Shown: positions 8,890 through 18,531 of the stretch, one piece after another
Layout: each line of letters begins with the position of its first letter
Numbering within the stretch: position 1 is the stretch's first letter
NCBI GenBank assembly: GCA_018302605.1
Contig: JAGVZN010000026.1
Location: 1 to 37,506 of the forward strand
Source of the DNA: Candidatus Woesearchaeota archaeon
Lineage (GTDB): Archaea > Nanobdellota > Nanobdellia > Woesearchaeales > GW2011-AR9
DNA: 37,506 nucleotides
Direction: 5' to 3'
The notes under the pieces: model-generated
What the model saw: only the letters and a program-made list of their open reading frames with translations
What the model was told of the DNA's origin: nothing
The model's database searches: none
Translations under genes and position numbers: made by a program

Positions 8890-9351
8890 TTACCGTTTTG
8901 CTGTATGTTCAGGTTCTCTCTCTTTCCACATCTTCCATACCAAGCCGATAACAGCAATGGAAATCGCCGCATCCGCAACATTAAAGGCGGGCCAGAAGCG
9001 AAAATCGATGAAATCAATGACGTGTCCGCGAGCAAAACGGTCGATAAAATTGCCGATGACGCCGCCGAGGAAGAGGGCAGTAAGAAGTTGAGCAGAATAT
9101 GTCTTTGGGATTTTGTGATAATAGAGGATGATGCCCAAAGCAACAGCGAGTGAGATGAACCCCAGGATAATTGTTTTTCCCTGAAACAAACCAAAACCCG
9201 CACCTGTGTTGGTGACCAGATGGATATCAAAAACGAGGAGATTCCATACCGGATTTAGATAGACAATGGCTAGTTTAGCTGCTTGATCGACCAGCACGGT
9301 TGCAGCCGTAATCAGAAAAAAAAATAATCCCGATTCCTGCCGGCCTACCAT
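8890..9351 (-). CDS. lspA: Lipoprotein signal peptidase (signal peptidase II)
   Basis: [34 protein letters not shown] and [14 protein letters not shown] contain the LspA catalytic-Asp motifs; four TM helices. Confidence 0.92.
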   Translation of the reverse strand: MVGRQESGLFFFLITAATVLVDQAAKLAIVYLNPVWNLLVFDIHLVTNTGAGFGLFQGKTIILGFISLAVALGIILYYHKIPKTYSAQLLTALFLGGVIGNFIDRFARGHVIDFIDFRFWPAFNVADAAISIAVIGLVWKMWKEREPEHTAKR

Positions 9352-9725
9352 AAGCGCTGCTGCTGCTGCCGTGATGGCTGAACTCCGGCTGCGCGTTCCA
9401 GATTAGCCAGGCGCTGGTCGAGGGAAGCGAGCAGGGCTTTGACGGTGTCTAACTTGCTGTTGAGCAATTCCAGATCTCGGGAAAGATTAAGCGATTGCTC
9501 AGGAAAAGACGAAGAAAAAGGACGGGAAGGGGCGGCGCCAGGAAAGCGGGCGGGGGAAATGCTTTGGGGCATATCCAATGGTGATTTTTCGTCTTCAAAT
9601 CCGGGTGGGGGAGTGTTCAAAATATCCTGTTGTTCGGGAAAATTAGTACCCAATTCTTTTTGAGCAATTGCATCGAAATCAAGATCGCTGTCTTTCTTGT
9701 GGAAAAGTTTGTCAAAGAGGCCCAT
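9345..9725 (-). CDS. Unknown protein with Pro-rich linker and C-terminal coiled coil
   Basis: [26 protein letters not shown]; heptad-like [28 protein letters not shown]; overlaps lspA start. Confidence 0.6.
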   Translation of the reverse strand: MGLFDKLFHKKDSDLDFDAIAQKELGTNFPEQQDILNTPPPGFEDEKSPLDMPQSISPARFPGAAPSRPFSSSFPEQSLNLSRDLELLNSKLDTVKALLASLDQRLANLERAAGVQPSRQQQQRLW

Positions 9726-9749
9726 AGAAGGAGGATTATTCTAAGGGAT

Positions 9750-10316
9750 TTAAAGGTTTCTGAATACGTATATTTTCTCTGCGAGAATGGGTTGTAGTTG
9801 TTCTCTTGGTGCGCTGTATCGTGCCGTATCGGAAATAAGCCCGGCAAGAGGAGCAGAGATGTCTTGGCGGGAGAGCACGCCAATGATTCCCGTTTCTGAT
9901 TTCCATTCGCTTTCCGAGTAATCTTCCATATTAAAAGTGGCGTAAGGAGTATCAACCCGGCATAATCGAAAATCTCTCCAACAAGGCTGTCGAAATAATT
10001 GAGGCTGTGCTCCCTCGAGATAATCTAAAGGCAATGATATTCTAGGGAAGTAGTTTGTAAGCATCGTAATCTTACCTGAAAAACCACGTTCTCCGTAATC
10101 TTTGAAACCTCCGTTTTTTAGCTCTTCATAGAAAGAAACTAATCTATTAAAATAGCTTTCTTTGCTTCTGTCGGGCTGGACCGGCCAGAAGACAGAGGAA
10201 AATTCTAACTTGTCGTAGCGGTCTGCATTAAAAATCCCATGATTACCTACTTTGACTTGAAATCTTTCGCAATCGAAATCAGGATCAATCTTGGCTTCAA
10301 CAGTTAATGGATTCAT
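9750..10316 (-). CDS. Hypothetical protein
   Basis: Continuous ORF; ATG at 10316 (MNPLTVEAKIDPDFDCERF) preferred over the upstream extension that overlaps the next gene. Confidence 0.55.
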   Translation of the reverse strand: MNPLTVEAKIDPDFDCERFQVKVGNHGIFNADRYDKLEFSSVFWPVQPDRSKESYFNRLVSFYEELKNGGFKDYGERGFSGKITMLTNYFPRISLPLDYLEGAQPQLFRQPCWRDFRLCRVDTPYATFNMEDYSESEWKSETGIIGVLSRQDISAPLAGLISDTARYSAPREQLQPILAEKIYVFRNL

Positions 10317-10351
10317 AGTATAATTTATCAGGTTAATACTTATAAATTTTA

Positions 10352-11386
10352 TCAAACTAGATATTTGCCATCTTTCATCACTTGCGTCTCTCCAATAAAC
10401 ACATCTTTGACCAGACAAAAGAGGTCAATATGATATTTCTGAAAGACTTTCCGGCCGAGCTTTTTAGCATACATGGCATGTTTCAGACCGAGCGAGAAAT
10501 GCATGCCAGCAAACCGTTCAAATGCCGTCGGCTCATTTAAACGGTGATCAAAACCAAGATTCTTGTTTAAACCAAAACCGATTTCACGTACCTGAACGGT
10601 ATGAGTGACTTCTTCATCACGAATCATTCGCACAATCTCTTCAAATTGAGCAGGCCCGGTATGACCGATAAGACAGCCATTTTCGATTGTCACGGTAAAC
10701 TGGTCGGTGAAATGAACCAGATGATCCTTGCCGGGGAACCCAAAGACAAGCAATGTGCCATTCATCTTTTCCAGTTCTTTTGCTTCAGTAAAAATCTCGC
10801 CGATGGGAAAACCGGCAGAAATAATCTCTGCTTTGTGAAAATCGCCGGTGTTCTTAATTGGTTTCTCGAATGCAGAATTGACAATTAATTCCTGTCCTTC
10901 TGGAGAGGTGATACGAAGAGAATGGTTCTGGGAGAGGAGCTGTTCGATAGTATTCGTCGCGCGGACATAATACGGTGTCTCGTAATGTAATGAGGCGATA
11001 TAGTGAGGAATCTGGTCTTCCTGATTGTAACCAAGACGGGAGTGTTCGATGACGAGATGACCGGCGCGAAATAGATCGGCGCGGAGACGATGTTTAGTGA
11101 GACGGAACGATACAGTTTGCACGAGAATAACCACCGAACGTGGAGGAATGATCTGAAATTGAGAAAGGATGGCTTCTTCCGAATGGGCATCAAAATCGAT
11201 GATCTGGTGGGGATTCTGGAGAATAGCACTGCCGTATGCTTCCGTAAGTATTCTTGATAACCTACTGTTGTTATCGTGAAGCAGGAGAACAAACTGACCT
11301 TTAGTGAGGCAATAGTTTTTAAGTAAGATATCACGTACGTTTTGTAAAGCCCGATCTTTTTGCAAAACCTGATCTGAAATGTTCAT
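10352..11386 (-). CDS. M29-like (thermophilic aminopeptidase family) metallopeptidase
   Basis: REIGFGLNKNLGFDHRLNEPTAFERFAGMHFSLGLKHAMYAKKLGRKVFQKYHIDLFC resembles the M29 C-terminal metal-binding region. Confidence 0.7.
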   Translation of the reverse strand: MNISDQVLQKDRALQNVRDILLKNYCLTKGQFVLLLHDNNSRLSRILTEAYGSAILQNPHQIIDFDAHSEEAILSQFQIIPPRSVVILVQTVSFRLTKHRLRADLFRAGHLVIEHSRLGYNQEDQIPHYIASLHYETPYYVRATNTIEQLLSQNHSLRITSPEGQELIVNSAFEKPIKNTGDFHKAEIISAGFPIGEIFTEAKELEKMNGTLLVFGFPGKDHLVHFTDQFTVTIENGCLIGHTGPAQFEEIVRMIRDEEVTHTVQVREIGFGLNKNLGFDHRLNEPTAFERFAGMHFSLGLKHAMYAKKLGRKVFQKYHIDLFCLVKDVFIGETQVMKDGKYLV

Positions 11387-11440
11387 TCTCTGGAAAATTC
11401 AAGCAAAACTTTAATAAAGTATGCTTGTTCTTTTCAAAGC

Positions 11441-11668
11441 ATGGCAAACGAAACTATGAATACCTTAGAAAAAATCGGCTTTCATAAAGGCTCCCTGGCA
11501 ACGCTGACTAAAGAACGGGAAGAATTATTACGCATCCTGCAGATCGTCGAGCAATTGATGCAGATGCACGTGAAAGAGCTGAAAGACCTCGGTGTTGACC
11601 TTGTCGCGAAAGCGAAAGAAGTGAAAAATCTTAAAGGAAAAAAGCCGATTGAAGACGTGTTGGGATGA
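11441..11668 (+). CDS. Small helical protein of unknown function
   Basis: 75-aa ORF, strongly helical/charged (TLTKEREELLRILQIVEQLMQMHVKELKDLGVDLVAKAKEV). Confidence 0.6.
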   Translation: MANETMNTLEKIGFHKGSLATLTKEREELLRILQIVEQLMQMHVKELKDLGVDLVAKAKEVKNLKGKKPIEDVLG

Positions 11669-11848
11669 TTTTTTCTGATTAAGTCTCTCGTTTACGCATC
11701 TTTTATCCGATAAAAAAAGATCCAGGATTTACCAACGCCTGGCTCTCTTCGGTATTGGTATTAACCGACAATAAGTGGTCGGAACTATCTTCAATTTTAA
11801 TATTTAAAAAAAAATTAAAAAGAAAAAATATCTAAAAAAAATTATTTA

Positions 11849-12418
11849 TTATCTTCGCCGCATCAACATTCCCAGCAGGAACACAACCACCGCGAACAAG
11901 ACAAGCACTCCCGCGACAAGCCAGGCTACTGATCGTGTATCGTTCCAGGAAGGAGCTTTCTCAACGGTTACGGTTGCTGTCACGGCCGCTGTTGGCTGTG
12001 TAGGACCGGAATTCAATGTGCTGACAACGACTTCTGACTGTTGAGCAGCGGCAGAGGGAGCAGGCTCGGCTTTCTTCCAACCATATTCATTGATGGACTG
12101 GGGAGACACACTTGTCCCTTCCGCCAAGACTCCTGCAATGTCGTCACGCAAATCATCAAGATCATGCTTGAGATCACGAAGATCGTCTAAGAGGTCAGCT
12201 TTGCTGGAACACGCTGCCATCAGGCTGGTCTTGTAGCTGCTTCTATACTTGTAGAAGTTATCTTCCAAATCATAAAAGTCGCCGCGTAGGTCTTTGTAGT
12301 CTGCTTTCTCGGAACTGAGACAAACTTCGTCACCGTTTCCTGCAGCCAATACAACAGAACTGAGTAGCAACGAACAGATTAATACTATTGCGATAAAGTG
12401 TTTTGTCATTTGACGCAC
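11849..12418 (-). CDS. Secreted coiled-coil protein with C-terminal membrane anchor
   Basis: Signal peptide (FIAIVLICSLLLSSVVLAAG), acidic helical DLRDLKHDLDDLRDDI, C-terminal WLVAGVLVLFAVVVFLLGMLMRRR. Confidence 0.65.
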   Translation of the reverse strand: MRQMTKHFIAIVLICSLLLSSVVLAAGNGDEVCLSSEKADYKDLRGDFYDLEDNFYKYRSSYKTSLMAACSSKADLLDDLRDLKHDLDDLRDDIAGVLAEGTSVSPQSINEYGWKKAEPAPSAAAQQSEVVVSTLNSGPTQPTAAVTATVTVEKAPSWNDTRSVAWLVAGVLVLFAVVVFLLGMLMRRR

Positions 12419-12538
12419 CCCGATTGGTTTTATGAACTGATCTGGGCAAAGGGGATTATATAAACTTTGCGAAAGAAGTCCTACTTTTAAGTAGTACCCA
12501 GTTAGTTATGAAAAATGAGGATTAGAGAAAAAGCAAAA

Positions 12539-13015
12539 TTACAAGATCACTTCCCCGCGATGGATTTTCGGCAGGAAATTGATCAGTTTGCCTTCTTTGT
12601 AGGCAGCACAACCGACAACAGCTTCTTCATAAGTCAAGATGACCAAGCGGTTTTCTTCCCCCAGATCTCTCTTGAGGTCTACCCCGGCGAAGTAGGCGCG
12701 GGTTTCTAGCTTTGTCAAAGAGAGGACATTTTTCAGATCTGCTTTTTGCCGGCGCGCTTCGTTGACCAGCAATTGAGCACCTTCTTTGCTCAAGCGGATC
12801 TGGCTGGGACGGAGCTCAGCAAAGTAGAGGCCAAGACGATCGATCTTTAATTTATCCAGATCGATCTGCGCAATATCCCTGTTGACTAAGAACAGGCGAT
12901 CTTTTTCGGTTTGGAGGTAGGCGTAGTTCTCGTGAAGGGCCGAACCAAACTGCTTGATGAGTAATTCCCTGATTACTTTGATCTCACGGGTGTTGAGAAT
13001 CCTTAGTTTTTGCAT
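12539..13015 (-). CDS. PUA-like RNA-binding domain protein
   Basis: DRLFLVNRDIAQIDLDKLKIDRLGLYFAELRPSQIRLSKEGAQLL pattern. Confidence 0.6.
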   Translation of the reverse strand: MQKLRILNTREIKVIRELLIKQFGSALHENYAYLQTEKDRLFLVNRDIAQIDLDKLKIDRLGLYFAELRPSQIRLSKEGAQLLVNEARRQKADLKNVLSLTKLETRAYFAGVDLKRDLGEENRLVILTYEEAVVGCAAYKEGKLINFLPKIHRGEVIL

Positions 13016-13090
13016 CAGCAGGTCGTTAATTGTGTTTATAATAAATCTTTTTGAAAAGATTAATATATCAGTACTGACTACCCTCGCATC

Positions 13091-13273
13091 ATGGATCCAG
13101 AAAAAAATATTGAGACCATTCTAGATAGGACAGAACTAGGTCCTGAACAACAGGAGAAAAAGGAAGACCAGTACGAAGAAAAACAACAACCTGTTCAGTA
13201 TAAACGACCGTGGCTGACGGAATTATGCGACGGTTACGTTGTGGAAGTGCCGCCGATTCCAGATTATTTTTAA
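13091..13273 (+). CDS. Small acidic hypothetical protein
   Basis: 60-aa ORF starting after an AT-rich promoter-like region; no recognisable domain. Confidence 0.35.
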   Translation: MDPEKNIETILDRTELGPEQQEKKEDQYEEKQQPVQYKRPWLTELCDGYVVEVPPIPDYF

Positions 13274-13372
13274 GAGAATGTAGGGGGAAGGTTCAATTTC
13301 TCAGCAAAACTTTAAAAAGAATACACCACTTTTGCCGTTATGTCTTGGTAGATATTTTTGGAGGATTATTTG

Positions 13373-15259
13373 ATGGGCAAAGAAGATACGAGTTTGTACG
13401 AACCGGCAGCTTTGGAAGACTCAATAATTGTTCCCCGGGGTGATATCGCTTCTCTTCAACAAGCAGGCATAGATGTTGATGCAGGCCCAATTATCCCGGT
13501 AGCACAACGAATACCCACTAACGGTCCGCAAGCACTTTTCTGTGCAGTTCTCACTCCATTAGAGGAAGCGATTCTCCAAGAAATCCGCACCGGCAATTAT
13601 TCTGTTAAACAGGAGATCGTTGGTGGTCAGGGTGAAGTTTCACGATTAATTCAGAGCGATGATTCTGTTGTAAAATTTGATATTGCTGCTAAAGTAGTTT
13701 CTTTGCAAAAGATGGATGATTGGTCTCAAGTAGATCGTCTGGAAAGAGAAGCAGCGATTACCCGCGGGCTAGAGATTGATGGCGTTGTTAAATATTTTGC
13801 CTACGAGATGCGTGGAGTACCTAAACGTTTCGGGGAGGGAGTGGATACTGAATACATCCTCTATAGCCATTGGCTGGGCATGGGAAACTTGGCAGAACGC
13901 TTCGCCGAGCGAACGTATGGTTTTTCGGAAGTTGAACATTTCTTTGGAAACTCGCTAGCCGCGTTAGGGCAATTGCATAGCCACGGCATTCTTCACCGTG
14001 ATATCAAGCCGCGTAATGTTGTAGAATTAGAAAATGGCGATTTTGGCCTTATTGATTTCGGTCTTTCCAAAAAAGCAGGACAGACCACTACTATGTTCAG
14101 CGCTGGCGCTTTCATCGGCACGCCAGCTTATGCTGCTCCCGAAATTCAGGAAGGAAAAAGGCCCTCCGCTGCTGCCGATATTTATAGCGCATGTGCCACG
14201 GCTATCTCTATGGTTTTGGGGGAGGAATTTGGTCCATTTACGACACCGGTAGATATCCAACAGAAATTTGAGAGAATTACTTTTCCAAAAGAATATGCCG
14301 CCCTGCAAGAGTTAATTTCCGCCGGCTTGCAAGCAGATCCGACAGAAAGGATGGAGAAATTTAGGCTGGTAGAAAAGAAAGGCTATGAATTTGGATTAGA
14401 AAAAATGATTACAGAAAACATTGAAACATCAGCAATTTCAGCTGTAGCAGAGAAGGCTACTCTGCTTGAAGAAGCCATTACCGATAAATGGGAGAAGGGG
14501 AATTACGGTCTTATTGGCTGTGCACTTGGCGCTCTGGCGGGGGTTATTACTTGGGGGTATTCCGTGATGTCTGATCCCCTTTCCTCAAGTTCATTAGGTT
14601 CCGAATCACTTTGGAGATTAGGGTCTCTTGGTTCTTTGCTCCTGATGGGGGCGGGGGGAGGTTATGTGGCTGGAAAGACGGTTTATAATACCAAAACAAG
14701 GATCCAAGAAGAAGGTGGATTTAAAAATTACCTTCGGAGGAAGTTGGGCAGTCAGCGTAAAATAATGGAACACGGACTTACTCAGATTGCTTTTATTGTC
14801 GCGGTTACTTTAGGAGGTATTTGGGGATTGGCTTCGTACACATCAGGAGAGTTAGAAGACGGAAGAATCTATCATAATCAAGAAGGTGAGAGGATAATCA
14901 ACGTATCAGAAGGATTGAATGGCACAACTAAACTGATAATGAAAAAATATGGGGCGGTAGAGCTCGTGCGCGGAGGGATCATTGAAAGCGAGACATTTAT
15001 CGATGAAGCCCCTGCTGACGGCATTTTAGACGAAGGTTATCAAAGATACCAGCCACTATGGCCGTTTACGAAAGGGGAAGGAAACCAGATCACGGATCCC
15101 GAAGTAATCAGCGAAGCACAGCTGGTATACACCAAACTCCAAGAAAAGTATGACATTAAACTGCCAGCAGAAGCTCATATTGAGAAAGTGTCTGAAAAAT
15201 CAGGTTTAGAGGGATATCTCAATGAGCACTTCAGCCCTGCAATTAAAGGACAGAACTAA
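13373..15259 (+). CDS. Membrane-anchored eukaryotic-like (Hanks-type) Ser/Thr protein kinase
   Basis: LHRDIKPRNV (HRD), LIDFGLSKK (DFG), GTPAYAAPE (APE), VVKFD; two later TM segments (GLIGCALGALAGVITWGYSVM; IAFIVAVTLGGIWGLASY). Confidence 0.88.
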   Translation: MGKEDTSLYEPAALEDSIIVPRGDIASLQQAGIDVDAGPIIPVAQRIPTNGPQALFCAVLTPLEEAILQEIRTGNYSVKQEIVGGQGEVSRLIQSDDSVVKFDIAAKVVSLQKMDDWSQVDRLEREAAITRGLEIDGVVKYFAYEMRGVPKRFGEGVDTEYILYSHWLGMGNLAERFAERTYGFSEVEHFFGNSLAALGQLHSHGILHRDIKPRNVVELENGDFGLIDFGLSKKAGQTTTMFSAGAFIGTPAYAAPEIQEGKRPSAAADIYSACATAISMVLGEEFGPFTTPVDIQQKFERITFPKEYAALQELISAGLQADPTERMEKFRLVEKKGYEFGLEKMITENIETSAISAVAEKATLLEEAITDKWEKGNYGLIGCALGALAGVITWGYSVMSDPLSSSSLGSESLWRLGSLGSLLLMGAGGGYVAGKTVYNTKTRIQEEGGFKNYLRRKLGSQRKIMEHGLTQIAFIVAVTLGGIWGLASYTSGELEDGRIYHNQEGERIINVSEGLNGTTKLIMKKYGAVELVRGGIIESETFIDEAPADGILDEGYQRYQPLWPFTKGEGNQITDPEVISEAQLVYTKLQEKYDIKLPAEAHIEKVSEKSGLEGYLNEHFSPAIKGQN

Positions 15260-17043
15260 CCCACTCCCCACACAGCATTCTCTTTTCTCTTGATCTCAGC
15301 CACCTCTTTCAACACCGCGACTTCGATTTTGGTGAGATGCTTCTTCAATACTTTCAACTTTTTGAAATGCTCTTCGGGAATATCAGTATAAAGATAATCT
15401 CCTTCCTGCACCTGTCTCCCAATAGTCACGTTATCCATAGCTAGAGCCAATTGCTTGCCTTGCTCGGCGATGGTGATCGTGTCCGGCCCTTCTTTCATGC
15501 TCTTGACCGTAGTCAGGCGCCGGCCTTGCCGATCCATCAGCGGATCGCCGGAACGGAGACGACCAATCTCGATTTCCACGCCGACGATGGCCGGATTATT
15601 CTGCCGGAAGACATAGCCTTTAAGCAGGAGAAACTTGCACGGCCGAACCAACGAAGATAATTCACGCAGTTCTATTGTCTTCTTCAGTTCGGTAGTATAA
15701 CGTTCATATTCTTCAATAACTTGGTAAATAACGTTATGGACAATGAGCTTGATGTTTTTTGCTGTACAATATTCTATGACCTCAGCAGGAACGGTGATAT
15801 TGAAACCCAACAAGACCCCATAAAATTCGTCTTTGTCTCTCAGCGATTCTACCTGAGAGATATCACGTTTGGTAACTGTACCCAGCGATGCTGAAGAGAT
15901 TGGGATCTGTTTCTCACTAAGGATGACTTTCAGTGCTTCCAACCCGCCAATGGTATCAGCTTTGAGAACGACGCCGACCGCGTCACTTTCCTGGATCAAA
16001 ACTTCCCCGATTTCACGTTGTATCTCTTCTTTTAGGCGATCAATTTCTTCCGGCTTATTTTCCACAGCGCGCAAGGGCATGCCAGCGATCGCCTTTTCAA
16101 TGCCGGGTGCGGAGATCTTGACGCCAGTGGCGGCAAATACTTCCTTCACGTTGCGGAACGCGCTTTTCTTGTCGCGCATTTCGGCGAGTTCTGCCGGCTC
16201 AAGCAAAGCACGAACTTTCGTGACGATGGGTTGATCAAGACCGCCAATAACGATTGTATCGTTCACCGAAAGATGGCCATCGTAGATGATCGTGTTCATC
16301 GTCGTTCCCAAGCCTTTCTCCTCGGTCACTTCCAAAATCGTGCCCTTAGCTTTTCCTTTTACTTCAATCTGTAGCCGGGCTTCCAGATATTTCTGGGCGA
16401 GGCCCATCAATACCATGAGCAGTTCAGGAATGCCTTGACCAGTGAAGGCAGAGACGGGCACGATCGCCAGCTGTTTTGTATAATCCTGCACGCGGTCAAA
16501 GCGTTCCGCTTGGAGAGTTATTTCTTGGAATTGACCGACAAGATTGTACATTCTCTTTTCAAATTCACCTTGAATGGAATAATCTAAATTATTGATTGCA
16601 TCAAGAAGAAAATCCTGCTTATTCCATTTCCAATTGGGAACCAGATCGACTTTATTTGCGGCAATGACAAAAGGAACTTTATGCGCACGCAGAATCTCGA
16701 TAGATTCTAAAGTCTGCGGCCGGAAGCCTTCGTTAATATCAACAACGAGGATGGCAATGTCCGCCAGGCTGCCACCGCGTTTGCGCAGGGAGACGAAAGC
16801 GGCATGGCCGGGAGTATCGATAGTCAGAAGACCAGGCACAGTGAGCTTCTTCCCGGAGAGATCGAGGAGCTTGCCGCAGATCTTCTTGATCGCGTCCAGA
16901 GAGATGATCGAAACGCCGATGGCTTGGGTAATTGCACCTGCTTCGGCAGCAGCTACAGCACTATGCCTGACTTTATCCAAAAGAGACGTTTTCCCGTGAT
17001 CAACATGTCCGACGACGGTGACCAATACTTTGCGCGTTGCCAT
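15256..17043 (-). CDS. infB: Translation initiation factor aIF5B (IF2 family)
   Basis: VTVVGHVDHGKTSLLDKVR, DTPGHAAF, AANKVDLV; archaeal aIF5B length and domain order. Confidence 0.95.
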   Translation of the reverse strand: MATRKVLVTVVGHVDHGKTSLLDKVRHSAVAAAEAGAITQAIGVSIISLDAIKKICGKLLDLSGKKLTVPGLLTIDTPGHAAFVSLRKRGGSLADIAILVVDINEGFRPQTLESIEILRAHKVPFVIAANKVDLVPNWKWNKQDFLLDAINNLDYSIQGEFEKRMYNLVGQFQEITLQAERFDRVQDYTKQLAIVPVSAFTGQGIPELLMVLMGLAQKYLEARLQIEVKGKAKGTILEVTEEKGLGTTMNTIIYDGHLSVNDTIVIGGLDQPIVTKVRALLEPAELAEMRDKKSAFRNVKEVFAATGVKISAPGIEKAIAGMPLRAVENKPEEIDRLKEEIQREIGEVLIQESDAVGVVLKADTIGGLEALKVILSEKQIPISSASLGTVTKRDISQVESLRDKDEFYGVLLGFNITVPAEVIEYCTAKNIKLIVHNVIYQVIEEYERYTTELKKTIELRELSSLVRPCKFLLLKGYVFRQNNPAIVGVEIEIGRLRSGDPLMDRQGRRLTTVKSMKEGPDTITIAEQGKQLALAMDNVTIGRQVQEGDYLYTDIPEEHFKKLKVLKKHLTKIEVAVLKEVAEIKRKENAVWGVG

Positions 17044-17109
17044 AGAAAGCTGTCTATTACGCTTATTTTTAAATTTATAGTATTTGAGAGTGTAATTGGA
17101 AGAGAGAAA

Positions 17110-18330
17110 ATGTTATATATGAACCTCCAGCCAATGCGAAAAATGCTGGAACGATATATTCATTCGATAGTCAGAAATGCTGTTGCGGCAGGGATAACTG
17201 CTTTAATCGTTTCTGCCTGTGCCGCCGAGACAAAGAAAGAGGAAATAGCAAAATATGTGGATGGCAATCCTGATGCAACAGCGGGTGTGATTCACTGGGG
17301 ATACGTTGATGTTAGCCCGGAAAATGAGGACAGCTTTCTCACGGTTCCCGAAGTCCCGATCTCTCCGAAAACAGAGACAGAACAGATGCTTCCCGAAACT
17401 GAGAGAGTTTATGGAGAAGAAGCGCTTCCGGAAAATCTTGTTGCAGAGAGTATGCTTTGCGACGAGAGTTCGCCCTGTCTCTGCGATTCGACCAAGATCC
17501 TCTCCGGGAAGAATGGCGGATACTTCAATCCTGTGGTGGCGGATTATACGATCGCTTTTGTGGACCAGAAAAAAGAAGTGAGCCTCCTGGACATCCTCGG
17601 GGAAAAGATTGTCTCTCTTGCCCCGTTGAAGGGAGAGAAGTTGCGTCTGGAAGGTCATTATCTGTCTGGCGTCTCTTCTGGGACGACGCTGCCGGGCAAT
17701 TGCCAGATGGTTAATTTGATCTCGGAAGAAGTCGTTTATGGCGGATTATGCCCCGCCGATATCGACAACACCCTGTATGTTACACTAGATCATAGCCTAG
17801 AGATGGTGGTTGGTAACGCTTCTTTTGATGAGAAAGTTGCATCTATTTTTCTCGATTCGGGCGCAGCTCGCGTCGTTTTTGATTATGAAACGATTGCCTT
17901 TGCCGGAAAAAATAAGAACGCAGGGTCAGCAATCTATCTCTGGAGGTTTATTGATGAGTCGCTCTTCTTTCTTCCCCAACCAGAAGGAACAAATGATTAC
18001 AGCCCTTTGGTCAAAGACAATGCGCTGCTTTTTTCACGATACGAGACCGATGGAACGATCAAGCTGATGGTCTACGATTTTATGTGGGATGATGTGTTCG
18101 AATTATTTTCTTCTTCCAAAGATCACACCACTCAGGGAGCATTTAATGGAAGGACACTCGCCGCGCTCGTCGCCGGGAATCAGCTGGAAACGTATAATCT
18201 GGTTACCGGAAAAAAATCACTGGTGGATACGGAAGTTGAGGGAGTGCCCTCTTTGGATGACTTTTATCTTGTTTGGACAAAAAAACAGGGGTTAAGATAT
18301 TGCGAATTAAAAGAAGAATGGAAACCGTAG
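17110..18330 (+). CDS. Putative lipoprotein with beta-propeller-like repeats
   Basis: ATG at 17110; N-terminal hydrophobic stretch ending in lipobox-like LIVSACAA; later repeats of beta-rich Y-D-F/W segments. The track's 16804 start overlaps infB and is not credible. Confidence 0.6.
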   Translation: MLYMNLQPMRKMLERYIHSIVRNAVAAGITALIVSACAAETKKEEIAKYVDGNPDATAGVIHWGYVDVSPENEDSFLTVPEVPISPKTETEQMLPETERVYGEEALPENLVAESMLCDESSPCLCDSTKILSGKNGGYFNPVVADYTIAFVDQKKEVSLLDILGEKIVSLAPLKGEKLRLEGHYLSGVSSGTTLPGNCQMVNLISEEVVYGGLCPADIDNTLYVTLDHSLEMVVGNASFDEKVASIFLDSGAARVVFDYETIAFAGKNKNAGSAIYLWRFIDESLFFLPQPEGTNDYSPLVKDNALLFSRYETDGTIKLMVYDFMWDDVFELFSSSKDHTTQGAFNGRTLAALVAGNQLETYNLVTGKKSLVDTEVEGVPSLDDFYLVWTKKQGLRYCELKEEWKP

Positions 18331-18420
18331 GCTTAGGAGAAAAAGTCGTCCGTCTGGCCTGAAGATTGACCGTGGAAAACAGATCGCTGTCTGTTTTCTT
18401 GTGACTTTTTCTGCAGAGCC
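18330..18420 (+). mobile_element. Family A hairpin element, copy A2 (91 bp, internally deleted)
   Basis: GGCTTAGGAGAAAAAGTCGTCCGTCTGGCCTGAAGATTGACCGTGG...GTGACTTTTTCTGCAGAGCC; flanks GAAACCGTA (18321-18329) and GAAACTATA (18421-18429) match at 7/9, like a decayed target duplication. Confidence 0.8.
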
Positions 18421-18467
18421 GAAACTATAGATAGTTTTTTAAAAGAGATCTGATTGTGAAGAGTAAA

Positions 18468-18520
18468 CCCAGCGCAGCATGCCCTTGTGATGACCATGAT
18501 CAGGGGAGTTATCCGCTGGG
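18468..18520. other. Structured hairpin, candidate small RNA (H/ACA-like shape) or bidirectional 3'-end structure
   Basis: CCCAGCG(18468)/CGCTGGG(18520) outer 7-bp stem, internal loop, CCCT/AGGG inner stem capped by a K-turn-like TGTGATGACCATGATC. Confidence 0.35.
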
Positions 18521-18531
18521 GTCATTTTCCC

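Noticed and set aside
11669-11848. Overlapping hairpins (CCAGG...CCTGG; TCGGT...ACCGA versus CCGAC...GTCGG) resembling a riboswitch
   Set aside because: Located at the 3' ends of two convergent genes, so a regulatory leader role is unlikely; probably termination/3'-end structure.
16804-17109. Upstream extension of the 16804..18330 ORF
   Set aside because: Antisense to the infB N-terminus; ATG at 17110 gives a proper lipoprotein leader.
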